Below are positions 8,103 to 16,011 of a stretch of DNA of 64,000 nt, piece after piece. The notes below the pieces were generated by a model. The model saw nothing but the letters and a program-made list of their open reading frames with translations, ran no database searches and was not told the origin of the DNA. Source of the stretch: Deltaproteobacteria bacterium (lineage in GTDB: Bacteria; Myxococcota_A; UBA9160; UBA4427); assembly GCA_029261855.1 (NCBI GenBank), contig JAJDAN010000042.1, forward strand, positions 124,001 through 188,000, in the 5' to 3' direction. Positions within the stretch are counted from its first letter, which is position 1. Each line of letters starts with the position of its first letter. The position numbers were made by a program, and so were the translations under genes.

Positions 8103-8155
8103 GCGATACAGCGTTCGAACTCGAACGCACCGGGTACGACGAAAGCGCCACATCG

Positions 8156-8189
8156 AAAGGCCCGCGACGGCGACGTCGCGGGCCTTTTT
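8156..8189 (+). terminator. Rho-independent terminator after etfBA
   Basis: GGCCCGCGAC (8159-8168), a 6-base loop and GTCGCGGGCC (8175-8184) form a perfect 10-bp stem, extended by AAA/TTT, with a T-tract TTTTT. Confidence 0.93.
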
Positions 8190-8210
8190 CGTCGCGATCG
8201 GCGTATTCCG

Positions 8211-8239
8211 TTGACAGCGGGGGCGCCGCCGCATACCTG
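8211..8239 (+). promoter_or_regulatory. Candidate sigma-70 promoter for the parA-like operon
   Basis: A consensus TTGACA (8211-8216), a 17-bp spacer and a weak TACCTG (8234-8239), directly after the etf terminator and 28 bases before the parA-like ATG. Confidence 0.45.
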
Positions 8240-8267
8240 TGGAGTCAACCCCCGGATCGAGTGCGAC

Positions 8268-9125
8268 ATGACTCGACGCATTGCCTTCATCAACGAGAAG
8301 GGGGGGAGTGGCAAGACCACCCTGGTCGCCAACATTGCCTCCCACCTCGCCATGGAACGTGGCCGGCGCACGCTGGCCATCGATATGGATCCCCAGGGCC
8401 AGCTCGGAAAGGTGCTGGGGCTCGATGTCCGCAAGCCCCGCGGCAGCTCCATCGAGCTTCTGGTCGATAGCCTGCTCGGCGATTCGTCCCGCCCGGACGC
8501 CCCGGAAACGGGGGCTCTTCGCCGCGCGCTTCCCATCCAACACACGCGCATCCCGCGCCTGGACGTGATCGTCGCCAACAAGGCGCTGGCTCTCGCGCCC
8601 GGTCTGGCAGACGCGACGCAGGAAACCGGGGACCGCGCTCCCGAACGGCGTCTCGCGCAAAATCTCGACTTGTCACGCGAAGCTCATGCGTACGACTTCG
8701 TGCTGTTCGACGCACCGCCTTCGTTTGGGGCGCTCACCCTGAGCGTCCTGTTGGCTTGCGAGGAAGTGGTGGTGCCGGTGCCCCTGACGTTTCTGGCCAT
8801 CGATGGATTCGCCGAGCTGCTGCGGACGATGGCCATGGTGCGGACACGCTACGGCCACCGGGCGCTCCGGGTGAGCATGGTCGTCCCGACCTTCTACCGG
8901 CGGACCCGCATGGCCCACGAGATCCTCGAGAAGCTCACCACGCGCTTCCCCAAGGAGATCGCCCAGACGATCGTCGGCTTCCACGTCAAGATCGACGAGG
9001 CCCAGTCGCACGGCCTCTCCATCTTCGAGTACGCGCCGCGGGACAAGGGCGCCGTCGTGATGGCCGCTCTCGCCGAAGAGCTCGAAGCCCGCGACCCCCG
9101 CACGAACACTGGAGACCCCGCCTGA
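8268..9125 (+). CDS. ParA/Soj-family ATPase without a ParB partner
   Basis: A 285-residue MinD/ParA-type P-loop ATPase. RRIAFINEKGGSGKTTLVAN is the deviant Walker A motif with the signature Lys. AIDMDPQGQLGKVLG is Walker A-prime, and FVLFDAPPSFGALTLSVLLA is Walker B. ATG at 8268 was chosen over the upstream track start because the protein then begins directly at the first strand. Its stop overlaps the start of an acyltransferase gene (TGATG), and an SDR gene follows by ATGA overlap. No parB, centromere-like sites or replication gene is nearby. A role in positioning the lipid enzymes rather than DNA partition is an inference from context only. Confidence 0.9.
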   Translation: MTRRIAFINEKGGSGKTTLVANIASHLAMERGRRTLAIDMDPQGQLGKVLGLDVRKPRGSSIELLVDSLLGDSSRPDAPETGALRRALPIQHTRIPRLDVIVANKALALAPGLADATQETGDRAPERRLAQNLDLSREAHAYDFVLFDAPPSFGALTLSVLLACEEVVVPVPLTFLAIDGFAELLRTMAMVRTRYGHRALRVSMVVPTFYRRTRMAHEILEKLTTRFPKEIAQTIVGFHVKIDEAQSHGLSIFEYAPRDKGAVVMAALAEELEARDPRTNTGDPA

Positions 9126-10216
9126 TGGACATCACCCCGCGACTCGACCCCGAAGACCCCCTGGCCGACCTCCCCGTGCTGGGACGCGATCCCTTCGAGG
9201 CGCAGGAAGAGTTCGACCCCTTCGCGATCCTGACCGCCACCGCGGGCACGCTGCGCGTCGCTGCCAGCGGACGGGACGCGCCGTCGGTCGAAGGTCTCGA
9301 GCCGGATCCGGTCGTTCCCCTGTCCCTCCACCGCCGGCGGCGGCCTGCGCCGCTACTCGCGGACCTCGACCCGGTACCGCCCCGGGGCATCGTCGAGCGC
9401 TGGCTCGGAGCCGACGAGCGCCAGCGACTGGCTTCCCTGCAACACCTGGTGGACAGCGAGCTCCCCTACGACCGCATGGGGCTGTCCCCCGACGTCCTGC
9501 GCCGGACTTTCCCGATCTTCTACGCCCTCTATCGCCTCTACTTCCGCGTACGCAGCCAGGGCCACGAGCATCTGCCCACCCGTGGACCGGCCATCGTCGC
9601 AGCGAACCACGGCGGTCTCTTGCCTTTCGACGGCGCGATGCTGATCCTCGACGTGCTGCTGCACAGCGATCCGCCGCGGCTGCTGCGCTCCATCGTCGAT
9701 CGCTGGGCGGGGGAGCTGCCCTGGGTCAACATCTTCTACGCGCGCGTCGGGCAGGTGATCGGAACCCGCGAGAACTTCGACGATCTGCTCAGCGATGATC
9801 AGATGGTCCTCGTCTTTCCCGAAGGTGTCGCCGGCATCCGCAAGACCATCGCCCAGCGCAATCGGCTGCAGACCTTCCACATGGGCTTCGTCGAAGAGGC
9901 GCTCCGTCACCAGACGCCCATCGTGCCCGCAGCCGTCATCGGAAGCGACGACCAGACGCCCATCCTCTACGACCTGCCGAACCTGGCGCGCCGGCTCGGC
10001 CTGCCTGCGCTTCCGATCACGCCCACCTTCCCCTGGTTCGGCCCGCTGGGACTGCTGCCGTACCCCGTGCGCTACCGGCTCGTGTACGGCGAGCCACTGG
10101 CGTTCCACGAACGCTTCGCGCCCAAGGACGCAGACGACCCGCGCCTCGTCCGCTATCTGGCCCGGCAGGTCCGGCACCGCATCCAGCGCCTGGTGGACCG
10201 GGAGACGTCGCGATGA
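9125..10216 (+). CDS. Lysophospholipid acyltransferase family protein (second paralog)
   Basis: A 363-residue acyltransferase with a long acidic, low-complexity N-terminus (about 110 residues). The LPLAT domain has AIVAANHGGLLPFDGAM (catalytic NH motif) and VLVFPEGVAG (FPEG motif). The block LPITPTFPWFGPLGLLPYPVRY matches the protein at 1499-2458, so the two are paralogs. It is coupled by overlap to parA upstream and to the SDR gene downstream. The acceptor lipid is unknown. Confidence 0.88.
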   Translation: MDITPRLDPEDPLADLPVLGRDPFEAQEEFDPFAILTATAGTLRVAASGRDAPSVEGLEPDPVVPLSLHRRRRPAPLLADLDPVPPRGIVERWLGADERQRLASLQHLVDSELPYDRMGLSPDVLRRTFPIFYALYRLYFRVRSQGHEHLPTRGPAIVAANHGGLLPFDGAMLILDVLLHSDPPRLLRSIVDRWAGELPWVNIFYARVGQVIGTRENFDDLLSDDQMVLVFPEGVAGIRKTIAQRNRLQTFHMGFVEEALRHQTPIVPAAVIGSDDQTPILYDLPNLARRLGLPALPITPTFPWFGPLGLLPYPVRYRLVYGEPLAFHERFAPKDADDPRLVRYLARQVRHRIQRLVDRETSR

Positions 10217-11256
10217 GCGGAGACCCCGAGCGCCGTCGTGTGCTCGTGAGTCACGCCGACCAGCCCCTCGGTCGCCGCATCGTGAAGCGGCTCTTCTGGG
10301 ACGAGCGAGTTGCACAGGTGCTGGCGATCGGAGACGGTCCGCCGCCCCGGTCCTTCGACCACTTCCTGGCCGCCCCGGACCGCCGCCTGGTCTACGCCCG
10401 GGTCGACCTCAGCCGGCACCGACCGGTGTCGAACCTGTTCCACTCCCAGGTGCGGGCCCACCGGATCGACTCGGTCATCCACGTCCCGAGCCACGGCCCG
10501 GGCGAGTCGCCGAACCGCCCCCTCGTCGCGGGCGTCGCGACGCGCACCGCCGAGGCGCGGCTCGTCCTGCAGCAATGCCTGCAGGACCGCGGCATCCACG
10601 ACCTGATCGTGCTCGGCAGTGCCTTCGTCTACCGGCTGACACCGGGCAATGCCAATCGCATGACGGAAGACAGCGAACTCAACCTCGACCCGGACGCCGC
10701 CGCCGATCTCCGCAGCTGGGTCGACTGCGACATGATCTTCCACGGCGAGGTCCACAACGACGCTCTGCGCGTCGTCCTGCTGCGCGTGCCGACCGTGGTC
10801 TGCGGCGGTGGCGCCGTCTTCTTCCATCCCTCGTTGTCGGCGGTCGAGCGCAACGACTGGCCGGCGCGCGACCTGCGCCCCCTCGGCTTCGACCCGCTCT
10901 GCGCGCTCATCTCGGACAAGGACGTCGCCCTCGCCGCACGGCTCGCGCTCCACTCCCGACACTCGGGCGTGTACAACGTCTCGGGCAACGAGACGCTGCC
11001 GCTCTCCGAGCTCAGCCGCTGGACGGGACAGCGCAGCCTGCCGGTCCCCGGGCCCTTGCTGCGGGTCGCGTCCCGGGTGGCCGGGCTCGCGGGCGGCCAA
11101 TGGCTGCGCGTTTCCGGCGACGGCCCGCAGATGCGATACGGCTTCACCCTGGATACCCGGCGAGCCGCGGAGCAGCTCGGCTTCCGCCCGGGACACCGGA
11201 TCGGACTCGCCCGGGCCGGCGACGGCCGGGTGCAGATCGAGACCCCGGAGATCTGA
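10213..11256 (+). CDS. Degenerate SDR-family (epimerase-like) protein
   Basis: A 347-residue protein aligning in layout with NAD-dependent epimerases: first strand RRVLVSHADQPLGRRIVKRL, VIHVPSH, LIVLGSAFVYRL, and late VYNVSGNETLPLSEL. The glycine-rich motif is broken (SHADQPLG instead of TGxxGxxG), and the YxxxK region reads DAAADLRSWVD, so neither cofactor binding nor catalysis looks intact. It overlaps the acyltransferase stop (ATGA). The equivalent protein in the 1-3.5 kb operon keeps the nucleotide-binding motif. A scaffold or regulatory role is possible. Confidence 0.8.
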   Translation: MSGDPERRRVLVSHADQPLGRRIVKRLFWDERVAQVLAIGDGPPPRSFDHFLAAPDRRLVYARVDLSRHRPVSNLFHSQVRAHRIDSVIHVPSHGPGESPNRPLVAGVATRTAEARLVLQQCLQDRGIHDLIVLGSAFVYRLTPGNANRMTEDSELNLDPDAAADLRSWVDCDMIFHGEVHNDALRVVLLRVPTVVCGGGAVFFHPSLSAVERNDWPARDLRPLGFDPLCALISDKDVALAARLALHSRHSGVYNVSGNETLPLSELSRWTGQRSLPVPGPLLRVASRVAGLAGGQWLRVSGDGPQMRYGFTLDTRRAAEQLGFRPGHRIGLARAGDGRVQIETPEI

Positions 11257-11406
11257 CTCTCCTCGGCGTCACGACCGCTCTCAATTCGAGCGGCCCATCC
11301 GCCGATGACGGGGGACTCGCAGGGGGAAGCCCCTCCGCTATCCTCGGGCGCCCAGCGGCTCCGCACGCCAGCTCGGCCCCCGCAACCCCCTGAAGAGAAA
11401 GAGAAA

Positions 11407-11973
11407 ATGGCAGTCGATACGTCTCAGTTCCGCAACGGGCTCAAGATCGAGCTCGACGGAAATCCCTTCGTGATCACCTACTTCCAGCACGTGAAGCCTG
11501 GCAAGGGCGGCGCCTTCGTCCGCACGAAGGTGAAGAACCTGCTGAACGGCAAGGTGCTGGACAAGACCTTCCGGTCCGGCGAGCGCTGCGAAGAGCCCGA
11601 TGTCCGCGAGGACACCATGCAGTTCCTCTACGAGGACGGCACGGACCTCGTCTTCATGAACACCACCAGCTTCGACCAGATCCCGATCCCCGCCGAAGTC
11701 ATCGGCGACAGCCGCAACTTCCTGGCGGAGAACGCCGAGGTGACGGTGCTGTTCTGGAACGGCAAGCCGGTCAACATCGACCTGCCCTCCTTCGTCGAGG
11801 CCGAAGTGACCCAGTCCGATCCCGGCCTCAAGGGCGACACCAGTTCTGGCGCCTCGAAGCCGGCGACGATCGCGACCGGTGCCACCGTCTCCGTTCCCCT
11901 CTTCATCAAAGAGGGCGACATCATCCGAGTCGACACCCGCACCCGCGAGTACGTCGAGCGGGTCAATCGGTAG
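11407..11973 (+). CDS. efp: Translation elongation factor P
   Basis: A 188-residue EF-P, which relieves ribosome stalling at polyproline stretches. Three OB-type domains of normal length are present: QFRNGLKIELDGNPFVITYFQHVKPGKGGAF, then the middle domain with MQFLYEDGTDLVFMNT, and the C-terminal ATIATGATVSVPLFIKEGDIIRVDTRTREY. The tip of domain I is PGKGG, with the Lys that is beta-lysylated in some bacteria; no modification enzyme (EpmA/EpmB) is in the window. ATG at 11407 is preferred to the track start because the extra 34 residues are unlike EF-P. Confidence 0.97.
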   Translation: MAVDTSQFRNGLKIELDGNPFVITYFQHVKPGKGGAFVRTKVKNLLNGKVLDKTFRSGERCEEPDVREDTMQFLYEDGTDLVFMNTTSFDQIPIPAEVIGDSRNFLAENAEVTVLFWNGKPVNIDLPSFVEAEVTQSDPGLKGDTSSGASKPATIATGATVSVPLFIKEGDIIRVDTRTREYVERVNR

Positions 11974-11985
11974 AGCCCCGGGAAT

Positions 11986-13254
11986 TTGTCCAGCGCGACG
12001 AGCGAGCCGTCCCCCCCGACGCCGCGAGAGCCCCGGCGGGCGATCGTCCTTTCGGGAGGCGGTGCGCGCGGGGCCTACGAAGCCGGCGTACTGCGATTCC
12101 TGCTCGACGACTTCCCGAAGCGCACCGGGATCGAGCCCCAGTTCGACATCGTCTGCGGCACCTCCGTCGGCGCCATCCACGCCTGCTACCTGGCGGGAAC
12201 GGCAGAAGGCGGAGCGAATCGCGGACAGAAGCTCGTCGACATCTGGCGTGAGCTCAAGGTCGACGAGGTCTTCCACTTCACGCCCGCCAGCATCATCAGC
12301 CTGCCCCGGCGTCTGCTCGGGGTCCGCCGCCTGGCCGAGCAGCTGAGGGCCGGGCAGCGACCCGATCGTCTCTTCGGTCTGCTCGACACCGCGCCGCTCG
12401 AGCGCCTGGTGCTCGACGCGATTCCCTGGCAGAACATCCGGCGCAATCTCCGGGCCGGACTCATCGACGCCGTCTGCGTCGCCGCGACGCAGATCGCGAC
12501 GGGACGAGCGGTGGTCTTCATCGAGCAACTGAGCAACGAGGTGCCCGGCTGGCAGGCCGAGACGAACATCCGCATGCAGCCGATCCGGTTGATGCCGGTG
12601 CACGCCATGGCGTCAGCTGCCATCCCGATGCTCTTCCCCGCGGTCCGAGTCGGATCGCGCTACTACGCCGACGGCGGACTGCGACTCAACACACCGCTGT
12701 CCCCGGCCGTACGCCTCGGCGCCAACCGCGTGCTCGTAATCGGCCTGTCCCACGGCGTCCGTCCGACGGTCAGCGAGGCCCTGGCGCAGCAACGCACCGC
12801 CGGCTTCGGAAACCCGATGTTCCTGTTCGGCAAGGTGCTCAACGCCCTGATGCTGAGCCCTCTGGACGCCGACCTCGCGCGCCTGCACTTCATCAACGAG
12901 ATCATCGACAACGGCGAAGAGGCCTTCGGCCCGGACTTCCTCGACCAACTGAATACCGCCGCATCGCGGCGAGAGACCCGAGCCGTCCAGCGCATCACCG
13001 ACCTCACCATCCGCCCGTCCACGGATCTCGGCATGCTGGCCGGAAGCCTCGTCAGTGGCGAGCATGGCAAGCTCGAGCTGTCCGCCTTCCACCGTCTCTT
13101 CATGAAGGCCTTCAGCTCGGACCAGGGCTCACAAGAAGCCGACCTGCTCTCCTATCTCCTCTTCGACGAAAACTTCACCGCCCCCCTCGCCGAGCTGGGC
13201 CACGCCGACGCCATGGCCCGAGAAGAAGAGCTGGTCGCGTTCTTCACCGACTGA
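11986..13254 (+). CDS. Patatin-like phospholipase
   Basis: A 422-residue patatin/RssA-type serine lipase. RAIVLSGGGARGAYEAGVL gives the oxyanion-hole GGGxRG, FDIVCGTSVGAIHACYLAG the GxSxG nucleophile, and YYADGGLRLNTPL the DG dyad. It starts at TTG (TTG TCC AGC), 12 bases after the efp stop. The C-terminal ~150 residues (MLSPLDADLARLHFIN onward) look like the extension found in larger bacterial patatins. It probably hydrolyses membrane phospholipids or lysolipids; there is no signal peptide. Confidence 0.92.
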   Translation: MSSATSEPSPPTPREPRRAIVLSGGGARGAYEAGVLRFLLDDFPKRTGIEPQFDIVCGTSVGAIHACYLAGTAEGGANRGQKLVDIWRELKVDEVFHFTPASIISLPRRLLGVRRLAEQLRAGQRPDRLFGLLDTAPLERLVLDAIPWQNIRRNLRAGLIDAVCVAATQIATGRAVVFIEQLSNEVPGWQAETNIRMQPIRLMPVHAMASAAIPMLFPAVRVGSRYYADGGLRLNTPLSPAVRLGANRVLVIGLSHGVRPTVSEALAQQRTAGFGNPMFLFGKVLNALMLSPLDADLARLHFINEIIDNGEEAFGPDFLDQLNTAASRRETRAVQRITDLTIRPSTDLGMLAGSLVSGEHGKLELSAFHRLFMKAFSSDQGSQEADLLSYLLFDENFTAPLAELGHADAMAREEELVAFFTD

Positions 13255-13407
13255 CCTGCGGGGTTCCGGTGAGATCTCTCCGGCGCGAAGCCGCGGCGTG
13301 GGCCGGGGGCGCGTGCCGAGGAATGACTCGCTGTCTGCATTGGGCTGGAAGGGCTGGTGTTGCCACCACCGCGTGTGTGTCGACTGGAAGGGCTGGGATG
13401 CGCGGCT

Positions 13408-13506
13408 GCGTTTGACTTCCTCTGCACGCGCCCCCGGCCCCCGCCGCTCCCTCTTTCCCTAGAAGAACGGACGAGAGACGGCCGCTCGACGAAAGAACGC
13501 TCGGGT
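13408..13506. repeat. Direct repeat copy 1 (~99 bp)
   Basis: Begins GCGTTTGACTTCCTCTGCAC, continues through CCGCCGCTCCCTCTTTCCCTA and ends GACGAAAGAACGCTCGGG. It matches 13658-13756 with only scattered differences. Confidence 0.88.
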
Positions 13507-13657
13507 GGGAAGAGACGTGGGAAGTCGCTTGCGAGGGTGGCGAGAGTGCCTTGGGTTCGCGGACCTCGGACTGGAGGCCGGCGAAGGCGTAGCCCGCTAC
13601 GTCGAGCCGGCCGGAGGGAGAAGGCCGTGAAGACGAGGTGCTATCGACGCCCGCAGC

Positions 13658-13756
13658 GCGTTTGACTTCCTCTGCACGCGCCCCGGCCCCCGCCGCTCCC
13701 TCTTTCCCTAAGCGACGTGTGTGAGCGACGGCTAGTCGACGAAAGAACGCTCGGGG
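13658..13756. repeat. Direct repeat copy 2 (~99 bp)
   Basis: Starts exactly 250 bp after copy 1. The 5' half is nearly identical; the 3' half has substitutions (AGCGACGTGTGTGAGCGACG versus AGAAGAACGGACGAGAGACG), then the shared GTCGACGAAAGAACGCTCGGG end. Confidence 0.88.
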
Positions 13757-13941
13757 TAGGAGGGGGAGACAGGAGCCACTTGGGTCCCGGTCGCGGAAGG
13801 GTCTGCGACGACGTATGGCATGACGAAGAGTCGGCCAGGGGAAATCAGTCCGCCCAGGGAGGAGCAGACCCTTCCACGACCTGGACCCCTGGTAACAAAC
13901 CCCGCAGCCTACGCGCGACTCGAAGACGCTAAGGTTCGCTT

Positions 13942-14931
13942 GTGCGCGGTGACCAGCTTGCAAGGCAGTGGCAGCTCGTTCAGCATCTGGCTCGCAGCCG
14001 AGTTGGGGTGGGGCTCGACGAGTTGGCGGACGAGCTCGGGTGCGTTCGTCGCACTGTGTATCGCGACCTCGATGCGCTCATGTACGCCGGCTTCCCGGTG
14101 GTCAGCGAGAAGCGCGATGGTCTCGTCTTCTACCGCTTTCTCGACAGCTTCAACCTCGGCGACGTGCCCTTCACCGCCGACGAAGTGCTGGCGCTCGCCT
14201 TCGGCGAAGACCTGCTGCGCAGCCTCGAAGGCACCGTCTTCCACGACTCCATCCGCTCGGCGCTGACCAAGATCCGCGCCAGCCTGGGCCCCGAGCTCAG
14301 CGGCTACCTCGAACGGTTGGGTGAATCGTTTCGCGTGCTGCCCGGGCCTCACAAGCGGTACGCCGAGTCGAAGGAGAAGATCCAGACCCTGAACGACGCC
14401 GTAATCGGCCGGCGCAGCTTGCGCATGCGCTACCGCACCGGGCGCACGGGTGCCGAGAGCGAGCGCGTCCTCGACCCGTACCGGGTCTGGTACCGGGCCG
14501 GGGGGCTCTACGTCATCGGGTTCGACCACCAGAGCGGCGAGATCCGCACCTTCGCCGTGGACCGCATCCAGGAGATCCAGGCCAGCGACGATCGCTTCGA
14601 GATCCGCGACGACTTCGACTTCGATCGCTACACCGCGTCGTCCTTCGGCGTGATCGCCGAGCCGGCGACCCCCGTCGAGATCCTGTTCGAGTCGCGCTGG
14701 GCCACCTACGTCGGCGAGCACACCTGGCACCCGAGCCAGACCCTCGAAGAACGCGCCGATGGGCGCCTCGCGCTGCGGATGGAGGTGGGCGGTACCGCGG
14801 AGCTGGTGAGCTGGGTGCTGTCCTTCGGCGATGGGGCGAGGGTGGTCGAGCCGGAGGGGCTTCGGGACGAGGTCGAACGCAGCCTGAAGGCCGCCCTGGA
14901 CCGGTATCGCGAGGGCGATTCCCCGGCTTGA
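13942..14931 (+). CDS. WYL-domain transcriptional regulator (YafY type)
   Basis: A 329-residue regulator. An N-terminal winged helix (VGLDELADELGCVRRTVYRDLDAL) should bind DNA. The middle WYL domain has VWYRAGGLYVIGFDHQSGEIRTF, and a C-terminal WCX segment ends near EVERSLKAALDRY. The start is GTG. Members respond to ligands or nucleic acid bound by the WYL domain and control stress, DNA-damage or defence genes. It is followed after 31 bases by an acyltransferase gene; no defence genes are adjacent, so the target is unknown. Confidence 0.92.
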   Translation: MRGDQLARQWQLVQHLARSRVGVGLDELADELGCVRRTVYRDLDALMYAGFPVVSEKRDGLVFYRFLDSFNLGDVPFTADEVLALAFGEDLLRSLEGTVFHDSIRSALTKIRASLGPELSGYLERLGESFRVLPGPHKRYAESKEKIQTLNDAVIGRRSLRMRYRTGRTGAESERVLDPYRVWYRAGGLYVIGFDHQSGEIRTFAVDRIQEIQASDDRFEIRDDFDFDRYTASSFGVIAEPATPVEILFESRWATYVGEHTWHPSQTLEERADGRLALRMEVGGTAELVSWVLSFGDGARVVEPEGLRDEVERSLKAALDRYREGDSPA

Positions 14932-14962
14932 CCGGGGCGGCCGGGCGGCCAAGCTCCCTGCC

Positions 14963-15970
14963 ATGCACGCCCTGCTTCAGACTCTGGGGCGACGGGTTCT
15001 CACGGTGCCGGGAGTCGTCGCGCTGTTTGTGCTCGGCCTTGCCACCTCCCCGCTGTGGGTTCCCGTGACCGTGGCCGTCGACGTCCTCGAACGCGGGCGA
15101 AACAGCGCGTTCCGCTGCTGCGCGTACCTCTTCTGGTACCTGGCCTGCGAGCTTCTCGGTCTCGTCGCGGCGGCGGCGGTGCTGCCCTTGCGCCTCGCCG
15201 GGCCGCGCGGGTGGCGACGGGTGAACGCCCGGCTCCAGAACGCCTGGGGCAGATCCCTGTTCCTGGGTGCGCGTTGGGCGTTCGACATCCGCCTCGAGAC
15301 CGAGAGCGCCGAGGTCGCTGCGCGCGGCCCGATCCTGTTGCTCCTCCGTCACGCGACCCTGGTCGACACCTTGATCCCGACCCTGGCGGTCTCGATCCCC
15401 TACGGCCTCGACCTGCGGTACGTGCTCAAGAGCGAGCTCTTGTGGGACCCGTGTCTCGACATCGTCGGCAATCGCATGGGGCACATCTTCGCCCGGCGCC
15501 ACAGTGGCGACGGCGGGGACGAGCTGGCGAGCATCACCGCCCTTGCCCAGGGTCTGGGCCCGGGCGACGGCGTGCTCATCTACCCGGAAGGGACTCGCTT
15601 CTCGACTGAGAAGCGCGACCGGATCCTCGCGCGGCTCGCGGGCGAAGGGGACCCTGGGCGGCTCGAGGACGCGCAGTCCCTTCGGCACGTCCTGCCCCCG
15701 CGCCGCGGCGGCACGCTGGCGCTGCTCGAGGCGGCCCCCAACGCCGACGTGGTCGTCTGCGCACACACCGGTCTCGAGGCCGCCAACCGCTTTCGCGATC
15801 TGTGGCGAGGAGAGATCCGCGGCGCGACCTTGCGCGCGCACTTCTGGCGCATCCCGCGCAGCGAGGTACCGAAAGGCACGGCGGACCGGGCGGCCTGGCT
15901 CCAGCGGGAATGGCAGCGCGTGGACGACTGGATCGACTCCGCGCGCACGGCCGTCGAGCCCGTCCTGTAG
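14963..15970 (+). CDS. 1-acyl-glycerol-3-phosphate acyltransferase-like protein
   Basis: A 335-residue membrane acyltransferase. Two hydrophobic N-terminal segments (VVALFVLGLATSPLW and CELLGLVAAAAVLPL) are followed by LLLLRHATLVDTLIP (HX4D, with Arg instead of the usual Asn before His) and GVLIYPEGTRFS (the EGTR motif). It belongs to a different LPLAT branch from the two MGAT-like paralogs. The stop codon TAG falls in a 13-bp tandem repeat shared with the convergent diiron gene. Confidence 0.87.
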   Translation: MHALLQTLGRRVLTVPGVVALFVLGLATSPLWVPVTVAVDVLERGRNSAFRCCAYLFWYLACELLGLVAAAAVLPLRLAGPRGWRRVNARLQNAWGRSLFLGARWAFDIRLETESAEVAARGPILLLLRHATLVDTLIPTLAVSIPYGLDLRYVLKSELLWDPCLDIVGNRMGHIFARRHSGDGGDELASITALAQGLGPGDGVLIYPEGTRFSTEKRDRILARLAGEGDPGRLEDAQSLRHVLPPRRGGTLALLEAAPNADVVVCAHTGLEAANRFRDLWRGEIRGATLRAHFWRIPRSEVPKGTADRAAWLQREWQRVDDWIDSARTAVEPVL

Positions 15971-16011
15971 ACCCTGTCAGTAGATCCTGTCAGGAGGACC
16001 TGTCAGGCGAG
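15964..16011. repeat. 13-bp tandem repeat containing the stop codons of two convergent genes
   Basis: Three full units CCTGTCAGTAGAT, CCTGTCAGGAGGA and CCTGTCAGGCGAG (15973-16011) plus a shortened unit CCTGTAGAC (15964-15972). The shortened unit contains the TAG of the plus-strand acyltransferase. The last full unit contains the TGA of the minus-strand diiron gene, and each full unit repeats a TGA on the minus strand. Confidence 0.88.

Larger units (their letters stand above)
13255..13941. other. 687-bp non-coding stretch with an internal direct repeat
   Basis: No convincing gene. The minus-strand ORF of 239 codons across it (13244-13963) contains the repeated peptide LGKEGAAGAG and Ser/Pro/Arg-rich filler, with no recognisable domain. 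The stretch has two ~99-bp direct repeats 250 bp apart and the shorter repeat GGAAGGGCTGG. It may be a member of an interspersed repeat family. Confidence 0.6.

Noticed and set aside
8268-9125. Replication origin or plasmid partition locus suggested by ParA
   Set aside because: No ParB, iterons, DnaA-box clusters or rep gene; the gene is in a lipid-enzyme operon.
13244-13963. 239-codon ORF over the repeat stretch
   Set aside because: Its repeated peptide LGKEGAAGAG simply reflects the DNA repeats; no domain, no ribosome site, low-complexity composition.
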